From: Acidobacteriota bacterium
GTDB lineage: Bacteria > Acidobacteriota > Terriglobia > Acidiferrales > UBA7541
Direction: 5' to 3'
Assembly (NCBI GenBank): GCA_003225315.1
Contig: QHZD01000019.1
Coordinates: 324,311 to 388,310, forward strand
Length of the DNA: 64,000 nucleotides
The notes under the pieces were generated by a model, which saw only the letters and a list, made by a program, of their open reading frames with translations, had not been told where the DNA came from and did no database searches. Position numbers and translations under genes: made by a program. Shown piece after piece: positions 61,627-64,000 of this stretch. The number at the start of each line of letters is the position of its first letter. Position 1 is the first letter of the stretch.

Positions 61627-64000
61627 TCAGCTTCCCACGTTGGCGCTCTTGGCGCGCTCGGGCGGCTCCGTCGGCGGCGCAAAACCCTGCGCCATCTCTC
61701 GCAAACGTTCGCGCAGGGATTCTCCCACGCCTTCGAACACCTGGCCGCACGCTTCGCGAAGTTTTACTTCCGCCTTCGAGGCAATGTTCGAAATCATCTC
61801 CCGCGAACGGTGATCCAGAGAGGCCACGGTCGCCAGCATCCACTGGTTAGAAACATTATCCAGGCGGCCCTTGTATTGCTCCGCGGCTTGGTCACCCATC
61901 CGGTCGTAAATTCCACGCATCTCTTGCTGATGCGCAAGCGTCATCGCCTTCCAGGAATCCAGGAGCGGCCCAAATCCATCTGAAACTTTCTTCTGAGCTT
62001 CCGCCACGCCGGCGTCGAGCGCGCCGCTCATGGAGGATTGGAAGCGCCGCAGGAAGGCATCCTGTTCGGCGGTCGTTTGTTGCGCGAACTCCATGCGTGC
62101 CGCGTCCAGTTGCTGCCGCGCTCCGTCCGTGGAACGCCGAACCTCTTCGTTGTATCCCTTCAGCTCTTCACGGCCCGTGCGCTGAATTTCATCGGTGAAC
62201 GCCGCCACAGTGGTGTCCGCGGCTTCCCCGAAGAGAGAGCGCGCGCGGGCGAAGGAATCCCGCACCAACTCCTCCATCTGTGTCTGCGCGTGCCCTATGA
62301 AGCTGCGGCTCGAATGATCCAGCTCGCTTGTGAAGGCGCCGGAAACTTCGCCTGCTCTCTCTCTCAATCGGTTTTCAGCGTGCTCGACGGCTCTTTCCGT
62401 CAGGTTCTGAATCTGCGTTTGCGCCTTTTTCTCGTACCATTCCGCCGATTTGTGGAGCTCTTCGACCACCTGGTGCTTCAAATCACCGGCTTTTCCTTCC
62501 AGTTCCGTCAGGTTGCGATAGGTAATTGATTGCGAAGAATCCTGCAGGATCTGCTCGACACTCCCGAGATTCTCCCGGAAGCGCGCAAGCGATTCAGCGA
62601 AGGCTTCGTCGGCGGTATTGCGGATGCGGTCCTGCTGCATGGTAAGCGCGGCATCCAATAGCGAGCGGCTCCCTGCCAGTCGGTGGACCGCCTCTTCGGC
62701 GCTCGTCACCTGCGGCTGCACCACTTCCTTGATTTGCTGTTCAAATTGCGACACGGCCTGGCGGCTGGCCTCGTCGAACGTCGCGCGAATTTTCGAGTTG
62801 AGTTCCTCGGCGATCGCTTCGGAGCGGCGGTGCAATTCTTCGCGGTGCGGACTCAATACATTTTCGAGGTTTGATTGGAATCCGGCCAGCGCCTGCTGCT
62901 GCGCGTTTTCAAGTTGCGCGGAATGTTGTTCGAGACGCTGGCCCGTTTCTGCCGCGACCGCCAGCACGGACTCCAGCCGCTGCGTCTGCTCCTGCAGCGA
63001 GTCTCGTAGCGCAGTCAGCCGCTGCTCCGCCTCTATGGCGGCGTTTGATGCCGATTCGCGCGCTGCTTTGGCGTGCCGCGCTATCTCGTCCTGCAGCTGA
63101 TCCATCCAGCCGCGCGCGTGCTCATTCAGACCACCCGCCGCGCGATCCTGGGCCTCCGCGAGCGTGCTCTCGATGGCTGCCTGCCAGCGCGTTTGCGCCG
63201 CTTCCAATTCACTTGCAAGCTGCCCGTGCAAGGACGATTGCGTCGACGCCAGCGCGGCTGTTACCTGTTGCTGAATCTCCTGGGCCGCGGCGAGCAGCGC
63301 CTCACGCTGGGTAGACGCCGTTTCTTCCGTCCGCTTCGCCGTTTCCTCAAGCGCCTGTGTCGCCGACTCCACGCGCGCAACAATTGTTGCTTCCAACTGC
63401 TCCGTCTGAGCGTTCAACCGGGCGGCTGTTTCCTCTGCTTTCTGGCAAGCAGTTCCCAGAGCTTCCGATGAAGTTTCCAGCCGCTGCGCGTGTTCGCCGC
63501 GCTGGGCAGCACCTTCCCGCGAGAGACTCTCCGTCAAATCGCGTGTGAGTTGTTCAAGCTGTGGCGCGAGCCATCGCGGCAATTCCGTGCGCACCGCCTC
63601 GGCTGCCGCTGCATGAGCTGTGCGTGAATGCTCATCCGCTTCCTGCTGAAATTTTTCAATGGCCTGCGCAGTCTCATTCTCGATCACCGCGCGCCCTGCG
63701 GCGAACTTCTGCTCCCACTGCTCGAAGGACAGCCGGCGCTCCGCCGACACGGCTTGCGAAGCTGCCTCTCGCGTTGCCGCCTGAATTTGCTGCTTGGCAT
63801 CCGCCACCAGCCGCGCCACTTGCCGCGCCAACTGTAGCGACGCATCGGTCGCGCTCGCCGGAGCAGGGAACACTCGTAAATTATCCGCTTCATTGCCCGC
63901 TAGAAGGTCGGGTTCGTTCAAATGGGGCAAATGTGGCACCGCTTCCGCTTCATCCGCTTGAGGAGGCAACGGCGATGACTCCGGCGCTCCATCCAGCTTC
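61627..64000 (-). CDS. Long coiled-coil protein, 5' partial
   Basis: The frame is open to the window edge, so the N terminus is missing; the TTG at 63969 in the track is not a start. The visible 790 or so residues are almost entirely heptad-like helical sequence rich in Ala, Glu, Gln and Arg (for example LESVLAVAAETGQRLEQHSAQLENAQQQ). They resemble the rod part of chemoreceptor-like or apolipoprotein-like proteins but lack the conserved chemoreceptor hairpin tip. A structural or cell-envelope scaffolding role is plausible; the family is not identified. Confidence 0.75.
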   Translation of the reverse strand, partial: KLDGAPESSPLPPQADEAEAVPHLPHLNEPDLLAGNEADNLRVFPAPASATDASLQLARQVARLVADAKQQIQAATREAASQAVSAERRLSFEQWEQKFAAGRAVIENETAQAIEKFQQEADEHSRTAHAAAAEAVRTELPRWLAPQLEQLTRDLTESLSREGAAQRGEHAQRLETSSEALGTACQKAEETAARLNAQTEQLEATIVARVESATQALEETAKRTEETASTQREALLAAAQEIQQQVTAALASTQSSLHGQLASELEAAQTRWQAAIESTLAEAQDRAAGGLNEHARGWMDQLQDEIARHAKAARESASNAAIEAEQRLTALRDSLQEQTQRLESVLAVAAETGQRLEQHSAQLENAQQQALAGFQSNLENVLSPHREELHRRSEAIAEELNSKIRATFDEASRQAVSQFEQQIKEVVQPQVTSAEEAVHRLAGSRSLLDAALTMQQDRIRNTADEAFAESLARFRENLGSVEQILQDSSQSITYRNLTELEGKAGDLKHQVVEELHKSAEWYEKKAQTQIQNLTERAVEHAENRLRERAGEVSGAFTSELDHSSRSFIGHAQTQMEELVRDSFARARSLFGEAADTTVAAFTDEIQRTGREELKGYNEEVRRSTDGARQQLDAARMEFAQQTTAEQDAFLRRFQSSMSGALDAGVAEAQKKVSDGFGPLLDSWKAMTLAHQQEMRGIYDRMGDQAAEQYKGRLDNVSNQWMLATVASLDHRSREMISNIASKAEVKLREACGQVFEGVGESLRERLREMAQGFAPPTEPPERAKSANVGS

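Noticed and set aside
1-64000. tRNA and rRNA genes
   Set aside because: No cloverleaf with GTTCGA-type T arm or rRNA landmark was recognised in the gaps on either strand; a tRNAscan-SE run would settle it.

Overview
The window is about 64 kb of a moderately GC-rich bacterial chromosome. Several features point to an acidobacterium: a 1,149-residue TonB-dependent receptor with an N-terminal carboxypeptidase-regulatory domain, a fused branched-chain 2-oxoacid dehydrogenase E1, several conserved proteins of a kind common in that phylum, and lpxB (lipid A, so Gram-negative). This assignment rests on family knowledge read from the sequence, not on a search. No rRNA, tRNA or CRISPR array was seen.

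Layout. 0-2.7 kb: the end of a trypsin-like protease, then a REP-associated tyrosine transposase (RAYT) with its GTAG-headed palindromic repeats, including a regular 95-bp tandem array. 2.7-4.5 kb: a type II restriction-modification pair, with an endonuclease resembling the XcyI/Cfr9I family and a DPPH-type methyltransferase. 5.4-7.9 kb: a heme-copper oxidase-like subunit I, in which two of three CuB histidines are Gln, plus subunit III, with no subunit II in view. 7.9-14.2 kb: two PLP aminotransferases and the large receptor. 14.8-21.6 kb: a TPR protein, an HD-GYP response regulator and a large hybrid histidine kinase. 21.6-27.5 kb: membrane proteins, a small secreted repeat protein, an XRE/S24-like regulator, a beta-propeller and a secreted metalloprotease-like protein. 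27.5-32.4 kb: a zinc-finger/PP2C phosphatase and the mrfAB (yprAB) DNA repair pair. 32.4-37.1 kb: a PIN remnant, an MFS transporter, a DUF190 protein, the fluoride channel fluC behind a fluoride riboswitch, an MBL hydrolase and an internally deleted TonB receptor. 37.3-45.7 kb: the fused bkd E1, PspC, DoxX, an ornithine cyclodeaminase homologue and an ECF sigma/anti-sigma pair. 45.8-51.4 kb: Mug glycosylase, two enoyl-CoA hydratases, a rhodanese, an ArsC/Spx-like selenoprotein with an in-frame UGA and a SECIS-like hairpin, 3-hydroxybutyryl-CoA dehydrogenase, a macro-domain protein and a MidA-like methyltransferase. 52.0-60.7 kb: a nuclease-like hypothetical protein, then a cell-envelope operon (lipoprotein, two ABC half-exporters, lpxB, M1-like protein). 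60.9-64 kb: a conserved hypothetical protein and the C-terminal part of a long coiled-coil protein.

The strongest unusual signals are the selenoprotein read through UGA at 48442, the CuB-ligand-poor oxidase subunit I, the RAYT/REP family (including copies inside the RAYT gene and apparently inside mrfA), the secreted 18-residue repeat protein with mirror-image ribosome-binding sites, and a very short promoter-terminator transcription unit at 34.5 kb.
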